From Nonomuraea maritima (GTDB lineage Bacteria; Actinomycetota; Actinomycetes; Streptosporangiales; Streptosporangiaceae), in contig NZ_FNFB01000048.1 of NCBI RefSeq assembly GCF_900100395.1, positions 1-33,234 of the forward strand: DNA of 33,234 nucleotides, read 5' to 3'. A program made the translations under genes and the position numbers. Positions within the stretch are counted from its first letter, which is position 1; each line of letters begins with the position of its first letter. Positions 7,209 through 14,309 of this stretch are shown piece after piece. The notes below the pieces were generated by a model, which did no database searches, was not told the DNA's origin, and saw only the letters and a list, made by a program, of their open reading frames with translations.

Positions 7209-8531
7209 TCAGCTGCCCGCCTGGCGGAGCTTCTCGCTGGCGTCGTTGAGCGCGGCCTGCCACTGGTCCTCGGTCTTGTCACCGCTGATGATGCTGTTGG
7301 CGGTGTCGAAGAGGGTGGCCTTGATGTCCACGCCGGGGACGGGCGCGGTGCTGGCGAAGCCGCCGACGAGCGCGGTGACCGACGGGTCATCGTAGACCTT
7401 GTAGAACTCGGCGTTCTCGCCGGACAGACTGCTCACGATGCCCTTGATCGGCTGGACCGCGTTCGACTTGGCGAAGATCTTCGCGGCCTCGTCCGAGTAG
7501 AGGTAGGCGATGAACTCCTTGGCGGCGTCCTTGTTCTTGGCGGCGGCCGGCACCCAGACCGACTCGACCGAGGTCGCGATGTAGCGCTTGCCGCCCTCGC
7601 CCGCGGCAGGCAGCGGCATGAGGCCCCACTTGAAGCCCTCGGCGCGCGGCGCGTCGGCCATCTCGCCGACGATCCAGGTGCCGTTCGGCATGAACAGCGC
7701 CTTGTTGTCGAGGATCGACTGCTGGTTCTTGGTGAAGTCCTGCTCGTTGGCGTACCCGACGGTGGTCGGCGCGGCGTAGCTCAGCAGCTTGGCGGCGATG
7801 TCGAGCGCCTGCTTGGCCTGCGGCGTCTGCCACACGCCCTGCTTGTACGTCATCACGTCGTTGTAGAACTGGTCACCGCCGACGTCGGCCAGCAGCGCGA
7901 AGAAGAAGGAGTCGAGGTACCCGGCAGTCGGGTACGTGAAGAGCGCGATGCCGTCCTTCTTGGCCTTGTCGCCGAGCGCCCACATCTCGTCCCAGGTGGC
8001 CGGGACGTCCCAGCCCTTCTCCTCGAACAGGCCCTGGTTGTAGACCAGCCCGGTCGGCGCGTAGTACATCGGCATGAGGTACGTCTTGTCGTCGCCGTAC
8101 GGGTTGGTGTTGAGGTTGCCGACGGTGCCGTCGATGAGCTTGGCGCCGACGGTCGTGCTCTCACCCGGGACGTTCGCCTGGAGGACGGAGGACAGGTCCT
8201 CGACGGCCTTGTCCTTGACCAGCGTCTCGGTGAGCGCCGCCTTGCGGCCCTGGCCGAGCACCACGAGGTCGGGGTAGCGCCCGGCCTTCATGTTGGGGGT
8301 GATCTCGTCCTCGATGCTCTTCGAGATCTGCAGCTGCACGTCCACGTCGGGGTGCGCGGTCTCGTAGGCCTGGATGACCTGGTTGTACATGTCGCGGCCG
8401 TAACCGCCTTCGAGGGCGGCGACGCTCAGGGTCGTCTTGCCGGAGTCAGAGGCGCCCCCGTCGGCCCCGCAGCCGGCGAGCAGTCCGATGACGGCGGCCG
8501 CAGCGCCCGCCAGGACGAATGATCTCCTCAT
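7209..8531 (-). CDS. Sugar ABC transporter substrate-binding lipoprotein
   Basis: A 440-residue extracellular solute-binding protein (family 1). MRRSFVLAGAAAAVIG followed by LLAGC is a lipoprotein signal with lipidation at Cys21. The mature part has the periplasmic-binding fold: VQLQISKSIEDEITPNMKAG, PMYYAPTGLVYNQGLFEEKG (hinge region of CUT1 binding proteins), NKALFMPNGTWIVGEM and AAKEFIAYLYSDEAAKIFAKS. The ATG at 8531 is preferred over a start 111 bases upstream because it gives a clean signal peptide and has GGAAGG about 11 bases before it. It is the first gene of the leftward operon, with a LacI-type operator about 140 bases upstream. It delivers the sugar to the two permeases. Confidence 0.93.
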   Translation of the reverse strand: MRRSFVLAGAAAAVIGLLAGCGADGGASDSGKTTLSVAALEGGYGRDMYNQVIQAYETAHPDVDVQLQISKSIEDEITPNMKAGRYPDLVVLGQGRKAALTETLVKDKAVEDLSSVLQANVPGESTTVGAKLIDGTVGNLNTNPYGDDKTYLMPMYYAPTGLVYNQGLFEEKGWDVPATWDEMWALGDKAKKDGIALFTYPTAGYLDSFFFALLADVGGDQFYNDVMTYKQGVWQTPQAKQALDIAAKLLSYAAPTTVGYANEQDFTKNQQSILDNKALFMPNGTWIVGEMADAPRAEGFKWGLMPLPAAGEGGKRYIATSVESVWVPAAAKNKDAAKEFIAYLYSDEAAKIFAKSNAVQPIKGIVSSLSGENAEFYKVYDDPSVTALVGGFASTAPVPGVDIKATLFDTANSIISGDKTEDQWQAALNDASEKLRQAGS

Positions 8532-8669
8532 GGTTCTGGTGACCTTCCCGTGGACGTCTGCCCACCTGGGTGCGAGCGAAGGAACGGTCCGGACCGGCCG
8601 CGTCTGAGGGCACGCCGAGACGGCGCCGGGGATCTTGACCACGGTGACCGTTTCCGGACCTTGTTACAG

Positions 8670-8683
8670 TGGCATCGATAACA
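8670..8683 (-). promoter_or_regulatory. LacI-family operator upstream of the transporter operon
   Basis: Read on the minus strand, the site TGTTATCGATGCCA is a near-palindrome around a central CG, the usual form of LacI-family operators. The larger block (CCTTGTTAC...CATCGATAACAT, 8659-8684) recurs almost unchanged at 9799-9825 next to lacI. It lies about 140 bases before the binding-protein start in the 200-base gap 8532-8731, which otherwise shows only a weak promoter candidate and a roughly 130-base leader without a recognisable motif. Confidence 0.75.
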
Positions 8684-8731
8684 TGGACGCGCAAGAGGGA
8701 GTTTACTCCTGCGACACGGGAAACTCTCCGC

Positions 8732-9754
8732 TCAGGACGAACGGGGCGGCGCGGTCGACGCGCGCACCGACAGCGACGCGGGCACGACGACCTCGGTGAC
8801 ACCGGCGTCGTCGCCCTCCAGCAGCAGGGCCACGGCGGCCGAGCTCGACTGGTAGAAATCCTGCCGCACGGTCGTCAGCGGCGGGCAGCAGTAGGCCGCC
8901 AGTGCGATGTCGTCGACGCTCACGATGGACACGTCGTCGGGCACCTTCCTGCCGTGCTCGCGCAGCGCGCGGATCACCCCGAACGCCATCTCGTCGCTGG
9001 CCGCGAAGACGGCCGTCACGTCGGGGATGCGGGCGAGGATCTGCCCCTGCCGGTAGCCGGAGTCGGGCGACCAGTCGCCCTCCAGCGGCGGCGGCGCCTC
9101 GATGCCGGCCTCGGCCAGTGCCTGCTGCCAGCCCTGCCTGCGGCGGCGCGCCTCTATCCACTCGTCGGGGCCCGCGACGTGCCACACCTGGCGATGGCCC
9201 AGGTCGAGCAGGTGCCGGGTGGCGACGCGCCCGGCCTCCTGCTGGTCGATGCCGAGCGAGCGGGCGCTGGAGGTGCGCGAGCCGTCGAGCGTGACGGTGG
9301 GGATGTCGCGCGTGATGTCCTCCATCTTCCGCGTCACCGAGATGAGCGGCACGGCGATGACGATGCCGTCGACGCCCTGGTCGGCGAGCTTGGACAGGGA
9401 CCGCTCCATCATGCCGGTGTCGAGCGAGGCGATGGTCGCGATGCTGACCGCGTACCCGGCCTCACCCGCGGCGGCCTCGACGCCCGCGGTCACGGCCGCG
9501 CGGGAGTAGTAGCCGCCCGACTGCAGCAGCACGAGCCCGATGGTGTGGCTGCGGCCCGAGGACAGCACCCTGGCGGCGTTGTTGAACCGGTAGCCGAGCT
9601 GCTCGACGGCGGCGAGCACGCGTTTCCTGGTCTCAGGGGTGACGTTCGGGGAGTTGCGGAGGGCGCGCGAGACGGTCTGCGCCGACACTCCGGCGGTCTT
9701 CGCGACGTCGGCCATGCTGGGCTGTCGCGCGGGCCGCTCGGTGGCCTCGGTCAT
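8732..9754 (-). CDS. LacI-family transcriptional regulator
   Basis: A 340-residue repressor. The N-terminal helix-turn-helix and hinge (about 14-65) read MADVAKTAGVSAQTVSRALR, with NVTPETRKRVLAAVEQLGYRFN following, a textbook LacI DNA-binding domain. The rest is a sugar-binding PBP-like domain (IGLVLLQSGGYYSRAAVTAG, AVFAASDEMAFGVIRAL, VSVDDIALAAYCCPPLTTVRQD). The ATG has GGAG closely upstream. It lies between the transporter operon and the divergent GH35 gene, and matching operators sit in front of both. It most likely represses the whole sugar locus until a galactose- or fucose-containing inducer binds. The effector is not readable from the sequence. Confidence 0.95.
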   Translation of the reverse strand: MTEATERPARQPSMADVAKTAGVSAQTVSRALRNSPNVTPETRKRVLAAVEQLGYRFNNAARVLSSGRSHTIGLVLLQSGGYYSRAAVTAGVEAAAGEAGYAVSIATIASLDTGMMERSLSKLADQGVDGIVIAVPLISVTRKMEDITRDIPTVTLDGSRTSSARSLGIDQQEAGRVATRHLLDLGHRQVWHVAGPDEWIEARRRRQGWQQALAEAGIEAPPPLEGDWSPDSGYRQGQILARIPDVTAVFAASDEMAFGVIRALREHGRKVPDDVSIVSVDDIALAAYCCPPLTTVRQDFYQSSSAAVALLLEGDDAGVTEVVVPASLSVRASTAPPRSS

Positions 9755-9810
9755 GGCGCTCCTCTCTCGGCAGCGATGATCAGTATCAATGATATCGGCC
9801 TTGTTACGTA

Positions 9811-9824
9811 TGTCATCGATAACA
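9811..9824. promoter_or_regulatory. LacI-family operator between lacI and the GH35 gene
   Basis: On the minus strand TGTTATCGATGACA is a 14-bp palindrome with one mismatch around a central CG. It is the best copy of the element also found at 8670-8683. The enclosing block 9801-9825 overlaps a possible -10 box (TAACAT, 9820-9825) for the rightward GH35 gene. The repressor could thus control itself and the galactosidase from one site. Confidence 0.8.
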
Positions 9825-9837
9825 TAAGCTCACCGCC

Positions 9838-11661
9838 GTGACTCAGCTGCCCACGCCGGACTCCCCGGCCCTCACCGACGGCCCCACCCCGACCGACGGA
9901 GGGACGTCGAGCGCGCTCACGTGGCGCGGGCGGCGGCTGTACCGTCACGGCGTCCCCCACCGCATCCTGTCGGGTGGGCTGCACTACTTCCGCGTCCACC
10001 CCGACCTGTGGCGCGACCGCATCCGCCGGCTCGCCGACATGGGGCTCAACACCGTCGACACGTACGTGCCGTGGAACTTCCACCAGCCGCGCGCCGACCA
10101 GGCGCCGCGCTTCGACGGCTGGCGTGACCTCGAACGGTTCGTCCGCACGGTGGGCGAGGAAGGGCTCGACGTCGTCGTCCGGCCAGGGCCGTACATCTGC
10201 GCCGAGTGGTCCAACGGCGGCCTGCCGAGCTGGCTCACCGGCCGCGACGTCGCGATCCGCAGCAGCGACCCCGCGTTCACCGACGCGGCCGGCCGCTGGT
10301 TCGACGAGCTGATCCCGCGCCTCGCCGCGCTCCAGGCCTGCGAGGGCGGGCCGATCGTCGCCGTACAGGTGGAGAACGAGTTCGGCAGCTACGGCGACGA
10401 CCACGACTACCTGCGGTGGAACCGCGCGTCGCTGAGCTCGCGCGGCATCCGCGAACTGCTGTTCACCGCGGACGGCCCCACCGAGCTGATGCTCGACGGC
10501 GGCACCCTGCCCGGCACCCTCACGGCCGTCACCCTGGGCTCCAAGCCGGAGGCCGCCCGCGAGCTGCTGTCGTCGCGGCGGCCCGACGAGCCGTTCGTCG
10601 TCGCCGAGTTCTGGAACGGCTGGTTCGACCACTGGGGCGAGCGGCACCACGTCCGCGGGGTGGAGAGCGTCGTCCACACGCTGGAGGGCATCCTCGCCGA
10701 CGGCGGCAGCGTCAGCCTCTACATGGCCCACGGCGGCACCAACTTCGGGCTCTGGGCCGGCGCCAACGAGAGCGACGGCCGACTGCAGCCGACCGTGACG
10801 AGCTACGACTCCGACGCCCCGATCGCCGAGGACGGCGCGCTGACGCCCAAGTTCCACGCCGTGCGCGAGCTCCTCGGCGTCGACGGACCGGTGCGGGTGC
10901 CGGAACGGCTGCCCACCCTGCCGCCGGCGACCGTCCCGCTCGTCCACCGCGCCGACCTGCTGCCCGGCCTGCGCGCCGTGCCGGCGCCCACCTCGACGAA
11001 CCCGCGTCCCGCCTCGTTCGAGCAGCTCGGTCTGGACGCGGGCATGGTCCTGCACACGGCACACCCCCGCGTTCCCTCGGGCAAGCAGCAGCTGCGGCTC
11101 ACCGACGTGCGTGATCAGGCCTTGGTCTTCGCCGACGGCGTCGAGGTCGGCTCCGACCTGGTCCTGAGCGGCGCGGGGGCGCCCGTCCGGCTGGAGGTGC
11201 TGGTCGAGAGCCTCGGCCGGGTCAACTACGGGCCGTTCGTCGGCGGCCACAAGGGGCTGCTCGGCCCCGTGCTCGTGGACCGGCGGACGGTGCAGGGCTG
11301 GGAGAGCACCCCGATCGCCCTCCAGGAGTGGTCGGAGGCCGACCTGGCCCGCGCGGTGGCCGCCGGCCCCCCGGCCACGGACACCGGCTTCGCCGTCGCG
11401 ACCCTCGACGTCGACACCCCCGCCGACACCTTCCTCGCCCTGCCGGGCTCCGGCCGCGGCCTCGTCTGGGTCAACGACTTCCTCCTCGGCCGCTACTGGA
11501 ACATCGGGCCGCAGGTCACGCTCTACTGCCCGGCCCCGCTGCTGCGCGAGGGCGCGAACACGATCACCGTCCTCGAGCTTGAGCGTCTCGGCACCACGCT
11601 CGAGCTGCGCGACCGCGCGGAGCTCGGCCCGACGGAGGAGTACATCGAGGAGTTCGACTGA
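9838..11661 (+). CDS. Beta-galactosidase, glycoside hydrolase family 35
   Basis: A 607-residue enzyme without a signal peptide, releasing terminal beta-linked galactose from imported oligosaccharides. The GH35 core is clear: ILSGGLHYFRVHPDLWRDRI, MGLNTVDTYVPWNFHQP, VRPGPYICAEWSNGGLPSWL. The acid/base is Glu181 in VENEFGSYG and the nucleophile Glu257 in VVAEFWNGWFDHWG. Beta-sandwich domains follow, ending FLLGRYWNIGPQVTLYCPAPLL, typical of the family. The GTG start has no ribosome site, and the likely -10 box ends only about 12 bases before it, so the mRNA may be nearly leaderless. It is divergent from lacI with the operator between. With the GH29-like enzyme it fits stepwise removal of fucose and galactose. 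Confidence 0.95.
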   Translation: MTQLPTPDSPALTDGPTPTDGGTSSALTWRGRRLYRHGVPHRILSGGLHYFRVHPDLWRDRIRRLADMGLNTVDTYVPWNFHQPRADQAPRFDGWRDLERFVRTVGEEGLDVVVRPGPYICAEWSNGGLPSWLTGRDVAIRSSDPAFTDAAGRWFDELIPRLAALQACEGGPIVAVQVENEFGSYGDDHDYLRWNRASLSSRGIRELLFTADGPTELMLDGGTLPGTLTAVTLGSKPEAARELLSSRRPDEPFVVAEFWNGWFDHWGERHHVRGVESVVHTLEGILADGGSVSLYMAHGGTNFGLWAGANESDGRLQPTVTSYDSDAPIAEDGALTPKFHAVRELLGVDGPVRVPERLPTLPPATVPLVHRADLLPGLRAVPAPTSTNPRPASFEQLGLDAGMVLHTAHPRVPSGKQQLRLTDVRDQALVFADGVEVGSDLVLSGAGAPVRLEVLVESLGRVNYGPFVGGHKGLLGPVLVDRRTVQGWESTPIALQEWSEADLARAVAAGPPATDTGFAVATLDVDTPADTFLALPGSGRGLVWVNDFLLGRYWNIGPQVTLYCPAPLLREGANTITVLELERLGTTLELRDRAELGPTEEYIEEFD

Positions 11662-11665
11662 CCGC

Positions 11666-12544
11666 TCAGGCCAGGACGACGGGCTTGAGCACCTCCTGGC
11701 ACCACTGGCGGAAATCGGTGGGGGCGGGCGCGGCGAGCGCCCGCCGCTCGGCGTCGTAGATGCCGTCGCTCTGGGCGGCGGCCATGTCGACCAGGCCCTG
11801 CGCCCAGGCATCGCTCATCCCGTACCGCATCATCGTCGCCTTGTACGTCTCGCCGTCGACCTGCTGGAAGCGGACCGGGCGCTCCAGGACCTCCGACAGG
11901 ACCTGCGCCATGTCGTTCGGGGACAGTGAATCGGGGCTGATCACCGGGACGGTGTCCTGCCCTGACCAGAAGTGGTCGGCCAGGAGACGAACCGCGGCCG
12001 CGGCGATGTCGCGGGTGGCGACGGTGGCCAGCGGGCGGTCCGCGGTGTTCGGCATGAGGAACATCCCCCGCGCCCTGAGCGTCTCGGCCTGGTTGAGCAG
12101 GTTCTCCATGAAGAACGGCATGGCCAGCGCCCGGTAGGCGACCCCGGTGCTCTCGATCATGTCGTCCATCGCGAACGCGGGCGACAGCAGTCCGGCGTGC
12201 CTGCCGTAGGAGCGGCCCAGGCTGGTGACACCGACGACACGCTTGACGCCCTGAGCCTTGACGGCGTCGCGGAGCGGGCGGGCGAAGCCGAGGTAGTGCT
12301 CCAGGATGTCGTCGGCACGCGGGTCCGGCGGAACCAGACACATGACGCTGTCGGCCCCCTTGAGCGCTTCGGCGAGAACGTCGGGGTCACGGTGGGAGCC
12401 AGGGACGACCTCGGCGCGCTCCCGCGCCTTCCTGGTCAGCCGGTCGGGGTCGCGGGCGATCACCCGGACGTTCTGCTCGCCGTCGAGCAGCGCGTCGAGA
12501 ACCCTGCTGCCGATCTGACCGGTGGGGGCGGTGATGACGATCAC
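11666..12544 (-). CDS. NmrA-like NAD(P)-binding Rossmann-fold oxidoreductase
   Basis: A 292-residue protein of the atypical short-chain dehydrogenase (NmrA/QOR2-like) type. The Rossmann start VIVITAPTGQIGSRVLDALL (residues 1-20) has a glycine motif close to GxxGxxG, followed by VRVIARDPDRL, where the basic residues suggest NADPH. Later segments (VKRVVGVTSLG, YRALAMPFFMENLL, ATVATRDIAAAAVRLL) match the family. The GTG start is chosen because the glycine-rich strand begins there and AAAGG lies 6 bases upstream. It is divergent from a tetR gene, with an operator between them, so the TetR protein probably controls it. It meets the GH35 gene tail to tail with 4 bases between. The substrate is unknown; redox sensing or quinone reduction are family roles. 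Confidence 0.85.
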   Translation of the reverse strand: MIVITAPTGQIGSRVLDALLDGEQNVRVIARDPDRLTRKARERAEVVPGSHRDPDVLAEALKGADSVMCLVPPDPRADDILEHYLGFARPLRDAVKAQGVKRVVGVTSLGRSYGRHAGLLSPAFAMDDMIESTGVAYRALAMPFFMENLLNQAETLRARGMFLMPNTADRPLATVATRDIAAAAVRLLADHFWSGQDTVPVISPDSLSPNDMAQVLSEVLERPVRFQQVDGETYKATMMRYGMSDAWAQGLVDMAAAQSDGIYDAERRALAAPAPTDFRQWCQEVLKPVVLA

Positions 12545-12572
12545 GAGGGACCTTTCTGTAGCTGTTTCCGAC

Positions 12573-12592
12573 GCTAACAGTGGCATGTTAGC
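12573..12592. promoter_or_regulatory. Palindromic operator between the NmrA-like gene and tetR
   Basis: A perfect inverted repeat GCTAACA-N6-TGTTAGC lies in the 94-base gap between the two divergent start codons, with an extra half-site GCTAACA at 12609-12615. Size and symmetry fit a TetR-family dimer site. A possible -10 (TATCAT, 12625-12630) for tetR lies just beyond, so the regulator probably controls both directions. Confidence 0.75.
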
Positions 12593-12638
12593 GATGCGCA
12601 GGCAAATCGCTAACACGGTCTCGTTATCATTGGAAACC

Positions 12639-13346
12639 GTGAAGACCGATCGCTCCGCCCCCGCGGAGAACAACCGTGAACGGATCATCGCGGCCGCCAC
12701 CCGGCTGCTCGCGGAAGAGGGACGTGAAGCGGTGTCGACGCGCGCGGTGAGCGCCGCGGCCGGCGTCCAGGCGCCGACCATCTACCGGCTCTTCGGCGAC
12801 AAGCAGGGTTTGCTCGACGCCGTCGCCGCGCACGGCTTCGCGAGCCACCTCGCACGCAAGAGCGCTCTTGATCCCACGGACGACCCGGTGGAGGACCTGC
12901 GCGCCGGCTGGGACCTCAACACCGAGTTCGGCCTCGCCAACCCGTCCCTGTACACCCTCATGTACGCCGAGCCCCGCCCCGGCGGCCCCCCGCCCGCGGC
13001 CGTCGCCGCACTGAAGGTTCTCGCCGCACACGTCCGCAGGATCGCCGAGGCCGGACGCCTGCGGATCGACGAGACGCGCGCCACCCACCTGATCCACGCC
13101 GTGGGCGGAGGCATCACGCTCGCCCTCATCGCCACCCCAGACGGCCGCAGGGACATGAGCGTGTCGCACCTGGCGCGGGAAGCGGTGATCGCCGCGATCA
13201 CCACCGACGCCACCGCCACGACGGCTCCGGGCCCCGCAGGGGCGGCAGCCGCACTGCGCGCCTTCCTTCCCCAGGTCGACGTGCTGACCGACGGCGAGCG
13301 CGGCCTTCTCGCAGAGCTGCTGGACCGCATCTCCACAGCCGGATGA
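12639..13346 (+). CDS. TetR-family transcriptional regulator
   Basis: A 235-residue regulator. Its N-terminal DNA-binding domain (about 10-60) reads ERIIAAATRLLAEEGREAVS, then TRAVSAAAGVQAPTIYRLFG and DKQGLLDAV, the classic TetR helix-turn-helix. The C-terminal helical region (DDPVEDLRAGWDLNTEFGLA and on) is the ligand-binding and dimer domain. The GTG at 12639 is preferred because earlier in-frame starts would place the operator inside the gene; a -10-like TATCAT ends 8 bases before it, which would give an almost leaderless mRNA. It most likely represses itself and the divergent NmrA-like gene. The effector is unknown. Confidence 0.88.
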   Translation: MKTDRSAPAENNRERIIAAATRLLAEEGREAVSTRAVSAAAGVQAPTIYRLFGDKQGLLDAVAAHGFASHLARKSALDPTDDPVEDLRAGWDLNTEFGLANPSLYTLMYAEPRPGGPPPAAVAALKVLAAHVRRIAEAGRLRIDETRATHLIHAVGGGITLALIATPDGRRDMSVSHLAREAVIAAITTDATATTAPGPAGAAAALRAFLPQVDVLTDGERGLLAELLDRISTAG

Positions 13347-13414
13347 CGCCCACCACGACGGACAGCTGGAGTCACCACTGGTTACCGTTCGGCTACATAT
13401 GGCAGACGCGGTCT

Positions 13415-13449
13415 GGCACCGATGTAAGCGGATGATTACGTTCGGTGCC
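13415..13449. repeat. Imperfect 35-base inverted repeat upstream of the ion-channel gene
   Basis: GGCACCGA at 13415-13422 pairs perfectly with TCGGTGCC at 13442-13449. Inside it, after a small internal bulge, GTAA (13424-13427) pairs with TTAC (13436-13439) around an 8-base loop. No T-run follows in either direction. It may end the tetR transcript or act as an operator or RNA element for the channel gene, which starts 51 bases further on. The rest of the gap 13347-13500 shows nothing else. Confidence 0.55.
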
Positions 13450-13500
13450 GACGGATGATCCGGTCACGGATCGACGACGACCACTCCGGGAGCTGAAGCG

Positions 13501-14307
13501 TTGCCCGATCGACAGCGTGTGCGTGCCTTCCTGTCCGCCCCGCGTACCGAACGAGCGATCCTCGTCCTCATCGTCCTCAACGGGATCACGATCGGGCTCG
13601 AGACCTCGACCTTCCTCGTCGACCGGATCGGCGGGCTCCTCCATCTCGTCGACCAGGCGGTCCTGATCGTCTTCGTCGTCGAGATCGCGGCCCGTGTGTA
13701 CTCCCACCGCGGCGCGTTCTTCAAGGACCCGTGGAACTGGTTCGACGCGATCATCGTCGGCATCGCGCTGATCCCGGCCTCCGGCCCTGCGTCGGTGCTG
13801 CGGGCCCTGCGCATCCTGCGCGCGCTGCGCCTGGTCTCTGCCGTCCCCAACATGCGCAGGGTCGTCGCCGCGCTGCTGTCGGCGATCCCCGGCATGGCGT
13901 CCATCATCGGCCTGCTCCTGCTCACCATGTACGTCTCGGCGGTGCTGGCCACCGTGCAGTTCGGACCGACCTCGCCGGAGTACTTCAAAGACCTGCCGAC
14001 GTCGCTGTTCACCCTCTTCCAGATCATGACGGGCGAGTCGTGGCCGGAGATCGTCCAGCAGGTGATGACCCAGCACCCCTGGGCCTGGCTGTTCTTCGTC
14101 GTCTACATCCTGGCGTCGTCGTTCGTGGTGCTGAACCTCTTCATCGCGGTCGTGGTCAACGCCATGGACGCCCAGACCGTATCGGCCGAGGAACGCGAGA
14201 CCGACGAACGGCTCACGGCGCTCATGCAGGAGCTCGCCCGCCTGCACGCGAAGATCGACTCGCTGCAACGTCCCCAGGAGCACGGTGCCCCGGCGCAGAC
14301 GACCTGA
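13501..14307 (+). CDS. Single-domain voltage-gated cation channel (NavBac type)
   Basis: A 268-residue membrane protein with the six-segment ion-channel plan: S1 about 18-37, S2 49-68, S3 80-92, and S4 with Arg101, 104, 107 and 110 every third residue (RALRILRALR) as the voltage sensor. S5 is about 133-152, the pore helix and filter FQIMTGESWPE span 174-183, and S6 is 195-222. The charged tail (AEERETDERLTALMQELARL) is predicted to form the coiled coil that assembles tetramers. The canonical bacterial sodium-channel filter is TLESW; here Leu is Gly (TGESW), so sodium or calcium selectivity is open. The TTG start has GGGAG 8 bases upstream; a GTG at 13519 is an alternative. It ends tail to tail with the MoeA-PBP gene, 2 bases apart. 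Confidence 0.88.
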   Translation: MPDRQRVRAFLSAPRTERAILVLIVLNGITIGLETSTFLVDRIGGLLHLVDQAVLIVFVVEIAARVYSHRGAFFKDPWNWFDAIIVGIALIPASGPASVLRALRILRALRLVSAVPNMRRVVAALLSAIPGMASIIGLLLLTMYVSAVLATVQFGPTSPEYFKDLPTSLFTLFQIMTGESWPEIVQQVMTQHPWAWLFFVVYILASSFVVLNLFIAVVVNAMDAQTVSAEERETDERLTALMQELARLHAKIDSLQRPQEHGAPAQTT

Positions 14308-14309
14308 CG

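Noticed and set aside
9784..9796. Second operator-like sequence GTATCAATGATAT beside the LacI site
   Set aside because: The halves do not align around a common centre and no copy lies near the other LacI site.
9751..11811. Minus-strand open frame of about 690 codons opposite the GH35 gene
   Set aside because: The GH35 frame has catalytic motifs; the opposite frame is Val/Gly/Arg-rich filler.
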